In this document: positions 33,451 through 41,978 of the stretch, one piece after another
Layout of the letters: each line of letters begins with the position of its first letter
How positions within the stretch are numbered: position 1 is the first letter of the stretch
Assembly: GCF_012070565.1 (NCBI RefSeq)
Contig: NZ_JAAQRO010000024.1
Location: 1 to 64,000, forward strand
DNA: 64,000 bases
Reading direction: 5' to 3'
From: Anaerosporobacter faecicola
Lineage (GTDB): Bacteria; Bacillota; Clostridia; Lachnospirales; Lachnospiraceae
Translations under genes and position numbers: made by a program
The notes under the pieces: generated by a model
The model's database searches: none
The model's input: the letters and a program-made list of their open reading frames with translations, nothing else
What the model was told of the DNA's origin: nothing

Positions 33451-34434
33451 CTACCATTCAATTAATGTGGTTCCCCATGTGAGTCCACCACCAAATCCCG
33501 ACAAGATAATCTTGTCGCCTCGATTCAACTTGTTTTTCTTATTCATCTTATCAAGTAATATTGGTATACTTGCTGAAGATGTATTCCCATACTTATCTAG
33601 ATTCATTGGGAACTTCTCTATTGGTTCCTTCAGTTTCTTTGCAACTGACTCCAGTATTCGTTGATTCGCTTGATGTAATACATAATAACGAATCTCTTCT
33701 TTCGTACATCCAGCCTTTTCTATTACTTGTTGTATCGTCCCTGGTATCGTCTTGACAACAAACTTAAATACTTCTTGACCTTCCATCCTCACATAGTCCA
33801 AAGATTCCTTGTCAGATAGTGATATTGCTTTCGAGACCAATGGATTTACTATGTATCGACTAGCACATGTTAACGCATCTTTTCGTTTTCCATCTGAACC
33901 CAAAATAGACTCAAATAGACCAATGTCCGTCGCCTGAACAATCGCTGCTCCAGCTCCGTCTCCGAAAAGAACACACGTGGACCGATCATTCCAATCTAGC
34001 ATCTTAGATAGTACCTCTGATCCTATGATCAACACAGTTTTGTAGATTCCCGCTTTGATAAATGCATATGCCGTATTTAACGCATAGATAAATCCTGTAC
34101 ATGCTGCACTCAGATCATAACAAACAGCATTCACTGCTCCTATTTCAGCCTGCACTTCACAAGCCGTATTCGGCAGATAGTTATCCGGTGACATTGTTGC
34201 CACAAGTATAAGATCAATATCCTGTGGATCAATACCAGCTCTTGTTATTGCTTTTGTTGCTGCCTTTGCTGCCATACATGCGGTTCCTTCCCCTGCAGTA
34301 ACAACTCTTCGTTGTCTGATCCCGGTTCGGCTACTTATCCATTCATCGCTTGTATCAACGATACGAGACAAGAAATCATTATCTACTACTTGTTCTGGTA
34401 GGTAACTTCCTGTACTGACAAATCTCATCTCCAT
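33451..34434 (-). CDS. fabH: 3-oxoacyl-ACP synthase III
   Basis: 327 residues from the chosen ATG. Catalytic Cys in DLSAACTGFIYALN, His in YVLHQANQRI, Asn in KYGNTSSASI, and the end GFGGGLTWGTTLIEW. Starts fatty-acid synthesis from acetyl-CoA and malonyl-ACP. The open frame runs to 34596, but that part crosses the promoter; ATG 34434 aligns with the start of E. coli FabH although no clear ribosome site precedes it (ATG 34446 and 34428 are alternatives). First gene of the fab cluster. Confidence 0.93.
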   Translation of the reverse strand: MEMRFVSTGSYLPEQVVDNDFLSRIVDTSDEWISSRTGIRQRRVVTAGEGTACMAAKAATKAITRAGIDPQDIDLILVATMSPDNYLPNTACEVQAEIGAVNAVCYDLSAACTGFIYALNTAYAFIKAGIYKTVLIIGSEVLSKMLDWNDRSTCVLFGDGAGAAIVQATDIGLFESILGSDGKRKDALTCASRYIVNPLVSKAISLSDKESLDYVRMEGQEVFKFVVKTIPGTIQQVIEKAGCTKEEIRYYVLHQANQRILESVAKKLKEPIEKFPMNLDKYGNTSSASIPILLDKMNKKNKLNRGDKIILSGFGGGLTWGTTLIEW

Positions 34435-34494
34435 GTCATGTACCATGCCTTTCTGCCATTCCTTAATAGATACACCATGATACGATACATACTC

Positions 34495-34523
34495 ATTATG
34501 CCAGTATCCCTCTATTAAGTCAA
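34495..34523 (-). promoter_or_regulatory. fab operon promoter
   Basis: Minus strand TTGACT (34518-34523) and CATAAT (34495-34500), 17 bases apart, about 60 bases before the fabH start. Confidence 0.65.
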
Positions 34524-34539
34524 AACTTTTTTTACAAAT

Positions 34540-34558
34540 TACTTTGATAATCAAAGTA
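34540..34558. promoter_or_regulatory. FabT-like palindrome upstream of fabH
   Basis: TACTTTGATAATCAAAGTA has perfect 8-bp arms and a 3-base centre. Its core TTTGATNATCAAA matches the site of the MarR-type regulator FabT that controls fab genes in streptococci and lactococci. It lies 17 bases upstream of the -35, so the mode of control may differ. No fabT gene is in the window. Confidence 0.6.
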
Positions 34559-34628
34559 TATTGGTTCATATAGTATTTGTCAAGATTTTTTTTCATGTAT
34601 TCATACTTCTTACCTCAAGAATTAGATC

Positions 34629-36026
34629 TCATGTAATTATCTTTGGTAAGGTAAATTGTATTGTTGTTCCTTTCCCTAATACACTGTCACATTCCACCAT
34701 TCCTCCATGTCTATTGATTACACTTTTAACAATATACAGTCCTAGTCCAGAACCAGATGTCTCTTTTTGGGTTCTAGCTTCTTCTCCCCGATAAAACTTA
34801 TCAAATATAAATGGGATATCACATGCTGCAATTCCTTGTCCATCATCTTCTACTTGCACAATAAAATAATCATTCGTTGTACGAAACCGAATATGGATCA
34901 CTCCATTTTCATTTGTGTATTTAATTGCATTCCCTACAAGATTCTGCATAACCTGCTGCATTCGTTCCCTAGATATCATCAGCAGCATTTCTGGAATTGT
35001 TCCTACTTCTAGTGTTCTTCCTGCAGTTTCCACATCCTCTCTTAATTCAACCAATATGGTCTCCATATATTCTTTTATGTAGGTCTCTTCCATAGCAAAG
35101 GATTGTTCATCAAGTTCAACGGATACTGAATCCAATATATCGTTAATCATCTTTGTCAGGAAATTCGCTTTATTCATTATAATTGTCGATATATGTTCGA
35201 GCATTTCTTTCTCTTTTACTACTCCCTTATTAATGGCCTCTGCTGCACCAAAGATTGTAGCTACTGGTGTTTTTAAATCATGTGATAAACTTGCCGTTAT
35301 CAATTTTTCTTTTTCTCTTAAACTACATTCCCGTTCTCTCCCTAGTTTTAATTCTTCCCGCATTAATTCTAACTGTTGACACAATACCCCAATGCTTGTG
35401 TTTGCTTGATATGTTATCTTCGTATCATAATCTCCATGCGCAATTTTATTCGTAATAAAATCTAGTTCATAGATTGGTTGAAAGATATCTCCTCGCAGTA
35501 TTTTATATATCTTTAGCATCTGTACAAGGAATATACCAAATAATCCAATCGCTATTCCTACAAAAAGAAGTCCTAACGGATCATATGTCAACTTGTCACA
35601 CTGTAATTCTATAAGTAACGTACCGCTTTGCACTGTATCACATATAATCGGAGAGGAATACACATACGTACTCATATCTTCCTTTTTCTGTAATATTGCT
35701 AACCGATGAAGATTGATCTGTTGATCTACAACAAAATCAGGCAAGGTAGAAAATTGTACCTTGCCTTTTGTGTCAATAATCGCACATGCATATTCTTTTA
35801 ATACTTGATACTCCTGTTTTTCTGCTGCTTGCACTGCTAAAGCCAAATCAACCTTAACCTCTCCTGCTACCTTCCTTTTGTAAAGGTATTTGGTTGCAAG
35901 AATACTGGATAAAATCAAAAGTATACTTATAAATAATACTCCCAGTCCCTTTTTATATAAGATTTGGTCAATTGCCCTACAATCTCTATGCCTTCTTATG
36001 AAAGATTTGTTCGTTCCATATCCCAC
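34629..36026 (-). CDS. Sensor histidine kinase
   Basis: 465 residues. Two transmembrane helices (about 28-50 and 150-173) enclose a 100-residue extracytoplasmic region. HAMP follows (about 175-225), then HisKA with the phospho-acceptor in ASLSHDLKTPVATIFG, and HATPase_c with NLVGNAIKYTNENG, DDGQGI and SGSGLGLYIV. The start is a GTG overlapping the end of the response regulator by 31 bases, behind GGGGGG. Partner of that regulator; both follow a MacB-like ABC transporter on the same strand and probably control it. Confidence 0.9.
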   Translation of the reverse strand: MGYGTNKSFIRRHRDCRAIDQILYKKGLGVLFISILLILSSILATKYLYKRKVAGEVKVDLALAVQAAEKQEYQVLKEYACAIIDTKGKVQFSTLPDFVVDQQINLHRLAILQKKEDMSTYVYSSPIICDTVQSGTLLIELQCDKLTYDPLGLLFVGIAIGLFGIFLVQMLKIYKILRGDIFQPIYELDFITNKIAHGDYDTKITYQANTSIGVLCQQLELMREELKLGRERECSLREKEKLITASLSHDLKTPVATIFGAAEAINKGVVKEKEMLEHISTIIMNKANFLTKMINDILDSVSVELDEQSFAMEETYIKEYMETILVELREDVETAGRTLEVGTIPEMLLMISRERMQQVMQNLVGNAIKYTNENGVIHIRFRTTNDYFIVQVEDDGQGIAACDIPFIFDKFYRGEEARTQKETSGSGLGLYIVKSVINRHGGMVECDSVLGKGTTIQFTLPKIIT

Positions 36027-36709
36027 TTATATCCGACCCCCCAGACTGTCTTAATGCAATATACACCCTCTTTTGCTAACTTCTCACGCAATCTTCCAAT
36101 ATGTACTGCTATGGTATTCTCTTCAAGGAACTCATTCGTTCCCCACACACTCTCCATAATCTGTTCTTTTGTTAGGGCTTTATTCGCATTTCTTGTAAAA
36201 TAATCGACTAACTTAAATTCCTTTACGGTTAAAGAAAGCTCCTTCCCATTCATGGTAACTGAAAACTCATCTATATTTATCACAAGGTCTCCGAATACAC
36301 GAATCGGATTTTGGCTTTTTTCCTTCTCTCCTCCATTTGTAAATGTCGTATATCTTCGAATTTGTGATTTAACCCGCGCAACCAGTTCCACCATAGAAAA
36401 TGGTTTTGTAAGATAGTCATCTGCACCCATTCCCAATGAGATTAACTTGTCACTATCTGATTTCTTTGCAGAAATTACGATAATTGGTATAAACGAATAG
36501 GTACGAATATTTTGACATACATGAATGCCATTCACACCTGGAAGCATAAGATCCAGTATAACAAGAATTGGTTTTTCCGTTTTTGCTGCTTCCATCGCTT
36601 CCATACCAGAGTGTATAATAATTACCTCATATCCTTCATTTTCAAGGAATAGTTTCATTAGTTCTGAAAGGTCTTGATCATCTTCAACTAGTAATATCTT
36701 ATCTGCCAT
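35996..36709 (-). CDS. OmpR-family response regulator
   Basis: 237 residues. Receiver domain with acidic pocket VEDDQD, phospho-acceptor in LVILDLMLPGVNG, and lysine in DYLTKPF; then a winged-helix output (LTVKEFKLVDYFTRNANKALTKEQIMESVWG...IAVHIGRLREKL...VWGVGYKWD). GGGGGG precedes ATG 36709; 12 upstream codons are rejected. Overlaps its kinase gene. Confidence 0.93.
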   Translation of the reverse strand: MADKILLVEDDQDLSELMKLFLENEGYEVIIIHSGMEAMEAAKTEKPILVILDLMLPGVNGIHVCQNIRTYSFIPIIVISAKKSDSDKLISLGMGADDYLTKPFSMVELVARVKSQIRRYTTFTNGGEKEKSQNPIRVFGDLVINIDEFSVTMNGKELSLTVKEFKLVDYFTRNANKALTKEQIMESVWGTNEFLEENTIAVHIGRLREKLAKEGVYCIKTVWGVGYKWDMERTNLS

Positions 36710-36893
36710 CGAATCCCCCCTATATGAGCTGTTCTTCCTCACCATAATCCTACCAATGGATTATGACATTCTTCTCGCTGCTAAATACGATAAGTTGTTG
36801 CAACTATATTGCTAGTATAGCATAAATCTCCCCTAACAGATAGAATCGTTCCATCCGAACACCGTTTATTTTTATTTTCTCCAATCAGCATGT

Positions 36894-37649
36894 TTACCAA
36901 TTATGCTCCTTTAGGAATTGAAAGATTGTCTCTTCTCTCTCCTTTTTTTCTTCTGGATTATATTTTCCCAATGTGATATCCCCTGTTATGTGTCCATCGG
37001 ATAAGAAAAGAAGGCGATTTCCTCTTGCACAAGCTTTAATATCATGGGTCACCATAATTATTGACTGTCCTTGCTCATTAATCTCTGTCATGAGATCCAA
37101 AACCTGTTCTGAGGAAGAGGAGTTCAATGCCCCCGTCGGTTCATCTGCAAAAAGGATCTTCGGAGACGTAACCAATGCTCTGGCTATTGCAACACGTTGT
37201 TGTTGTCCCCCTGACATCTCTGCTGGGTGTTTATTGCTTTGATCCGTTAACCCAAATGATGCAAATAGTTCATCCACCTTTTCATTAATCTCTTGTTTTT
37301 TCCCTACGCGGTATCCTGGATATGCTACATTTTCTTTTGCTGTTAAATCCGGAAGAAGATTAATACTTTGGAACACCATGGAAATCTCTTTATTACGAAT
37401 CCTTGCCGCTTCCTGTTCTCCGATTTTCGTAATATCTTGTCCTAGCAGATTCACACTACCGCCAGTTGGCTTATCCATTGTACTAATAGAATATAGCAAT
37501 GTAGATTTCCCACTTCCCGACGATCCCATTATAATTGTAAAATCGCCTTCATAGAATGTAACACTTATATTTTTCAAAACATGATTACCTGATTTTCCAT
37601 TAATATAGGATTTACAAAGATCCTTTGTTTGAATAATACATTTTTTCAT
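36894..37649 (-). CDS. ABC transporter ATPase (MacB/LolD type)
   Basis: 251 residues. Walker A GSSGSGKST, Q-loop FQSINLLPDLTAKENVAYP, signature MSGGQQQRVAIARAL, Walker B ILFADEPTGALN, and H-loop VTHD. This is the MacB/LolD/FtsE subgroup that works with FtsX-type permeases as mechanotransmitters. It begins 5 bases after the permease stop with GGAGGAG, so the two form one complex. The response regulator gene follows 184 bases later. Confidence 0.92.
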   Translation of the reverse strand: MKKCIIQTKDLCKSYINGKSGNHVLKNISVTFYEGDFTIIMGSSGSGKSTLLYSISTMDKPTGGSVNLLGQDITKIGEQEAARIRNKEISMVFQSINLLPDLTAKENVAYPGYRVGKKQEINEKVDELFASFGLTDQSNKHPAEMSGGQQQRVAIARALVTSPKILFADEPTGALNSSSSEQVLDLMTEINEQGQSIIMVTHDIKACARGNRLLFLSDGHITGDITLGKYNPEEKKEREETIFQFLKEHNW

Positions 37650-37654
37650 ATCGT

Positions 37655-39940
37655 TTACTCCTCCATCAAATTCTTTGGTGCAATCTTCTTAATTGGTAAT
37701 GATAACAAAATTGTAACCACACATACCATGCCCAATCCACCTAACGCTAGCGTAACGGTATATGGTGTATAGTTTCTCGCTCCATTAATCTGTAATACCA
37801 TATTAAGTAACGCTGTACTAAACAGGTTATGCAAGATCGTGGCTATTGCTGTACTAATCGTCATTAAGATTCCATATTCCCATAAGTTTTGCCGTATAAT
37901 ATATCCCGTAGTAAATCCAAGTGCTTTCAAAATCCCATACTGTCTTTGGCAATTTGTCGTCTGCATAAGCAATACATTAAGGATAATAACGAATCCAAAC
38001 AATAGGAATATTATAATTAGAATTCGACAAATATTTCGTAACATGTCTTCAATGGAACTAATTGATGTTGAAAGTGCCATGTATACTTGATCCACACTCA
38101 CCCCTTGTACTTCCTGTTCCATACGATTACGGAATGCTTGCATATCCACGCCCTTCTTTAGGGTAATCACCGCTAATGTTGCTCTATATGTAGGAAAACA
38201 CTCTTCCATTGCCTCCGATGTTAACATTCCACTAATACTACCCTCATTCTCATCATCCATCGTGCCAAAATATCCCGTTAACAAATATTCTTTTTCTATA
38301 TTATTTAATGTTATTGTAAGGTAATCTCCAATCTCTAGATTCTGTTGCTTGGCTGAAACAATCGATAAAGCAATTTCATCCTTTGCGCTCGGAAGACGCC
38401 CTTGAAGAGGTTTGATATTTGTTATTTGCTCTGCCGTATTATTTAAAATGATTAATTTGCAGCCTATAATATCATGGGTACCCATAAACTCATCAACCTG
38501 CGTATGAAGAATCGAACCATAGACAAACTGTTTAACCTCCTGATTCTGCTTTAGATAATCAATTACCGTCTCATCAATATTTCCTACCACATAACAATCG
38601 CCCTTTGGTATGGAAAACCAACCATTACAGTTTGTATCCATATTATCGCAAGAATAATACGTCATGATAAACAAGAATGACATAGTAATTGCAAATGTCA
38701 TAACTGCAATAATCGTTATACTTTGTTTTTTATATTGAAACATATGATTGATTGCCATTGCAAACGAAGATTTGGCATTGGTAATAACCGATTTTTTAAT
38801 CTGGTCGGTACTCGCTGTATTCCCATCCTTAATTGCCTCAACAGGTGTAATCTCATTCAATCTTTTGAACACAATTTTCAAACTTACCCATAAAATACCT
38901 TCTAGTATAATTGGTATTACAATCACACTGATTACGCTTATACGGGATAGCTCAAACCCTGGTAAATACGTTGTTGCAGCCAAACAAACCATTTTGATCA
39001 ATGGTAACGCAATCAAGCTTCCTAAGAGAAGTGCAATGGCACTAACAAATAGATATCCTTTTTTATATAAACTAACAACTTCCTTGGTTTCATAACCAAG
39101 ACTTTTGTAGATTCCTATATTTTTGTATTCTTTCATAATTGTCGTTCGAATAAAGTAACCAATGACAGCCAACGCTAAGATAAATACTATACCAGAAGCA
39201 ATAATCCCTACCTTACCAATCACAGAGGATCCGCTGCTTCCTTCGCTCATTAATTCCGCTCTTGTGTAGGCCTGTCCAATAACTCCCGTTGCTTCTTTAA
39301 ATTCCTTACTATATTCTTTCGTTGCGTTTTTTAGATTTACCGCATCAATAGAACGGTCCATTACAATTTGATGTTTCTTGAAAAAGCTTTCATTTACAAT
39401 CGTGATTCCTTTCCCTTTTGTATAAAAGGAACCATTATAAATAGCAGATACCGTAAGTTCTTCTACTGTATCAAATCCAAATTGAATGGTATCCCCTACT
39501 TCTATACTGTTTGGATTTGCCTGCGCTTTACTGATCCATACTTCTCCTTCTTTGGGATAGGCAGACTTGCCGCTATCAATTGTGACATACCCCGCATCAA
39601 CAAATTTCATAAACTGTTCACCGGAAGTCAGGTAATTGGTGTTAACCATAATATTCCTATCATTACTTTTCATGGGAACTTGCAAAATCGTGCAATCCAC
39701 TTGGTGGATTTTCTCTATATTCTGCGCCACTTCTTGTTCCACTTCCTGTTCCAAGTCATATTTCCCCGCTGTATAAAGATATACGTCTGGACAAGTTTTC
39801 CGTGTATAGCATGTTTTGCTATACGCTCCTAGCTCACCAACAAAGCCAACACACATTGTTAAAATTGTTGCAGTGAACAGAAGAATACTACCAATCATTA
39901 TGTATTGTCGTTTTCGATATCGTAACTTTTTAAACCACAT
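37655..39940 (-). CDS. FtsX-family ABC permease
   Basis: 761 residues. TM at about 13-33, a large extracytoplasmic domain, an FtsX block of three helices (about 235-365, with YFIRTTIMKEYKNIGIYKSLGY as the coupling helix region), another TM (about 405-430), a second outer domain, and a C-terminal FtsX block (about 640-755, with RQYGILKALGFT). This duplicated layout fits macrolide/peptide or lipoprotein exporters. AAAGGA marks ATG 39940; 38 upstream codons are rejected. Operon order: permease, ATPase, regulator, kinase. Confidence 0.9.
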   Translation of the reverse strand: MWFKKLRYRKRQYIMIGSILLFTATILTMCVGFVGELGAYSKTCYTRKTCPDVYLYTAGKYDLEQEVEQEVAQNIEKIHQVDCTILQVPMKSNDRNIMVNTNYLTSGEQFMKFVDAGYVTIDSGKSAYPKEGEVWISKAQANPNSIEVGDTIQFGFDTVEELTVSAIYNGSFYTKGKGITIVNESFFKKHQIVMDRSIDAVNLKNATKEYSKEFKEATGVIGQAYTRAELMSEGSSGSSVIGKVGIIASGIVFILALAVIGYFIRTTIMKEYKNIGIYKSLGYETKEVVSLYKKGYLFVSAIALLLGSLIALPLIKMVCLAATTYLPGFELSRISVISVIVIPIILEGILWVSLKIVFKRLNEITPVEAIKDGNTASTDQIKKSVITNAKSSFAMAINHMFQYKKQSITIIAVMTFAITMSFLFIMTYYSCDNMDTNCNGWFSIPKGDCYVVGNIDETVIDYLKQNQEVKQFVYGSILHTQVDEFMGTHDIIGCKLIILNNTAEQITNIKPLQGRLPSAKDEIALSIVSAKQQNLEIGDYLTITLNNIEKEYLLTGYFGTMDDENEGSISGMLTSEAMEECFPTYRATLAVITLKKGVDMQAFRNRMEQEVQGVSVDQVYMALSTSISSIEDMLRNICRILIIIFLLFGFVIILNVLLMQTTNCQRQYGILKALGFTTGYIIRQNLWEYGILMTISTAIATILHNLFSTALLNMVLQINGARNYTPYTVTLALGGLGMVCVVTILLSLPIKKIAPKNLMEE

Positions 39941-40184
39941 GAAACCAATCCTTTCTATACTCTTTGCTCTTTCTACATACAATGGTAACATACAGCTCTT
40001 ACGTAAGCTTGCTAAAAGTATGACGAAATTATGACAATCTAGCCAAGGTATCAAAAGCCAACTCTAAACTACAGAACCAACGCACCAACAACTTCATAGA
40101 GTATATCGTAATATAGAAAAACACGCCTTTTCTCTTATGACAAAAGACGTGTTACTCTTATGTATTGGATCTCGTTGTCTGTAT

Positions 40185-40529
40185 CTAATTGGACAATTCA
40201 TCTTTATTTTCTGGCATATTTTCATGTCCCCAGCGACACATCTCATGTAAGATTGGCATTAGTGTCTTGCCCCGATCAGAAAGTGTATATTCCACACGTG
40301 GTGGTACTTCCCCATACTCTTTTCTAACAATAATCCCATCTTGTTCTAATTCTTTGAGCTGTTGTGACAGCATCTTATGTGTTATTCCTTTGATTTCTCT
40401 TTTTAATTGTCCATATCGGATTTGTGGATAATGACTCAACCAATATAGAATGGTCATCTTCCATTTTCCATTGAACAACGAAAGGGTATATTCAAATGGT
40501 TTTGAATTAATTTTAATTTCTTCCTCCAT
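40185..40529 (-). CDS. HxlR-family transcriptional regulator
   Basis: 114 residues with the HxlR winged HTH: GKWKMTILYWLSHYPQIRYGQLKREIKGITHKMLSQQLKELEQDGIIVR then PPRVEYTLSDRGKTLMPIL. No cysteine near the N terminus, so it is not a HypR-type thiol switch; a Cys is present only near the C terminus (EMCRWG). A GTG four codons upstream is an alternative start. Divergent from the flavin reductase gene, the usual arrangement for a regulator and its target. Confidence 0.88.
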   Translation of the reverse strand: MEEEIKINSKPFEYTLSLFNGKWKMTILYWLSHYPQIRYGQLKREIKGITHKMLSQQLKELEQDGIIVRKEYGEVPPRVEYTLSDRGKTLMPILHEMCRWGHENMPENKDELSN

Positions 40530-40549
40530 GGCAATACTCACCTCCCCGT

Positions 40550-40576
40550 AAGTATCTTACTTTAAAGTGCATACTT
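40550..40576. promoter_or_regulatory. Dyad in the HxlR/flavin reductase divergent promoter
   Basis: AAGTAT and ATACTT arms frame 27 bp, with a nested ACTTTAAAGT at the centre region. Position between the divergent genes fits an HxlR operator. Confidence 0.5.
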
Positions 40577-40726
40577 TTCATTATCAGATTGTTTATTATA
40601 ATGATGATGTAAGAATCAAACAAAGCATTTGCAATCCCCTCGCATTTACGCTACTTGCCTAGAATAAAGTATCAAAAAGTAAATTCGATTGGGATGCCAC
40701 ATTTATCAAGAAAAGGAGAACACACT

Positions 40727-41239
40727 ATGAAAAATTTTAAAGAAATACAAGCGAATGATTTTAATCAGAGTATCTTCCCTATGTTTGAAAAAGACTGGGC
40801 ACTTATTGCCACTGAGGCTGGTCAAAAAGCCAATGCCATGACAGCCTCCTGTGGTGGTATTGGTGTCCTCTATCCTTATGGTCCTGTGGCTTTTATCTTC
40901 GTTCGACCTCAACGGTATACGCAGGAATTGATTCAACAATCCGATACCTTTTCCCTTAATTTCTTTTCTCCGTCTTACCACGATATTCTAGCCTATTTTG
41001 GTAAAGTATCAGGAAGAGACGAAGACAAGATTAAGAAGTCCAATCTAACCCTTCAACACACGATCGATACCCCTTACTTTGAGGAAGCGAACACGGTTTT
41101 CGTCTGTAAGAAAGTATATGTACAACAGCTTACTGGCGAAGGGTTTCTGGATGCCTCCGTTCCAGAAAAGGGTTTCCCAGAAAACGATTTTCATTATATG
41201 TACATTGGGAAAATCGAGAAGGTTTTGCTTTCTGACTAA
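40727..41239 (+). CDS. Flavin reductase family protein
   Basis: 170 residues. Split-barrel FMN-binding domain: MTASCGGIGVLYPYGPVAFIFVRPQRYTQ and SFSLNFF-like DTFSLNFFSPSYHDILAYFGKVSGRDEDK match the conserved flavin-binding strands. Members reduce free FMN or act as FMN-dependent oxidoreductases. AAGGAGA 7 bases before the ATG at 40727 sets the start; 24 earlier codons are rejected. Probably controlled by the divergent HxlR gene. Confidence 0.87.
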   Translation: MKNFKEIQANDFNQSIFPMFEKDWALIATEAGQKANAMTASCGGIGVLYPYGPVAFIFVRPQRYTQELIQQSDTFSLNFFSPSYHDILAYFGKVSGRDEDKIKKSNLTLQHTIDTPYFEEANTVFVCKKVYVQQLTGEGFLDASVPEKGFPENDFHYMYIGKIEKVLLSD

Positions 41240-41445
41240 CCCTAGCCAATTCCAACTTCGCAATTCGAATCCGTAAAATATATTTTTCATGCAATCTAAG
41301 TATAGTTTACCATTTCATGGATTTACAGTCTACTTTTTTCGCGTTTTTTTATCTATACTACAGAGTGATATGAGTCGTTGGTATGATTACGATACTCGTT
41401 CAAAACATGCAATTTTGAGTTACATACAAGAAAGGAAAAACCACT

Positions 41446-41967
41446 ATGAGAAATGTAGAAACAACAGACCTGCTTTCCCTACGAAAAGCAGAAAGCAAAG
41501 ACAGTCTTCTCTTTGCAACTATAAAAGCTGCGGCCTATGATGACGACCGCAGCAAATCCATTCCCGTACCAGACCAAATTCCTGATTGGTATTACGGTAC
41601 TTGGTATACAGGATTATGTATTCCAGATGAAGCAGAAGCGCTTCGTTTATTCGAGAATTATGATTGTTACCTACTCCTATTGCAGGACAAGCCCATCGGC
41701 ATCTTTTGGTTACACCAAGAGGAAGCGAGTTCTCTTACTCTTGAAGATTTCTGCATCCTGCCTGCATACCAAAACAAAGGATATGGCACAGCTGCCCTGC
41801 ATCTTATAGAGGAACAGTTTCCAGAGAATCCGGTTTGGCAGTTGTCCACACCCACCTTCTGCTTCCGAAACCGACATCTCTATGAAAAACTGGGCTATCA
41901 ACAAATAGGAACTGCTTCCAATGGCAGTGTCATTCTATATGAGAAACGCACTGTATCTCCAAAGTAA
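41446..41967 (+). CDS. GNAT-family acetyltransferase
   Basis: 173 residues. GNAT motif A: LTLEDFCILPAYQNKGYGTAALHLI with the acetyl-CoA loop QNKGYG; motif B: CFRNRHLYEKLGYQQIG. Substrate unknown. AAGGAA lies 8 bases before the ATG. It converges with the cardiolipin synthase gene with only 11 bases between the stops and no obvious terminator. Confidence 0.85.
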   Translation: MRNVETTDLLSLRKAESKDSLLFATIKAAAYDDDRSKSIPVPDQIPDWYYGTWYTGLCIPDEAEALRLFENYDCYLLLLQDKPIGIFWLHQEEASSLTLEDFCILPAYQNKGYGTAALHLIEEQFPENPVWQLSTPTFCFRNRHLYEKLGYQQIGTASNGSVILYEKRTVSPK

Positions 41968-41978
41968 ATCCATATGTC

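Noticed and set aside
36793-36805. AGTTG-TTG-CAACT dyad upstream of the response regulator
   Set aside because: Short arms, no promoter elements in register; could be chance.
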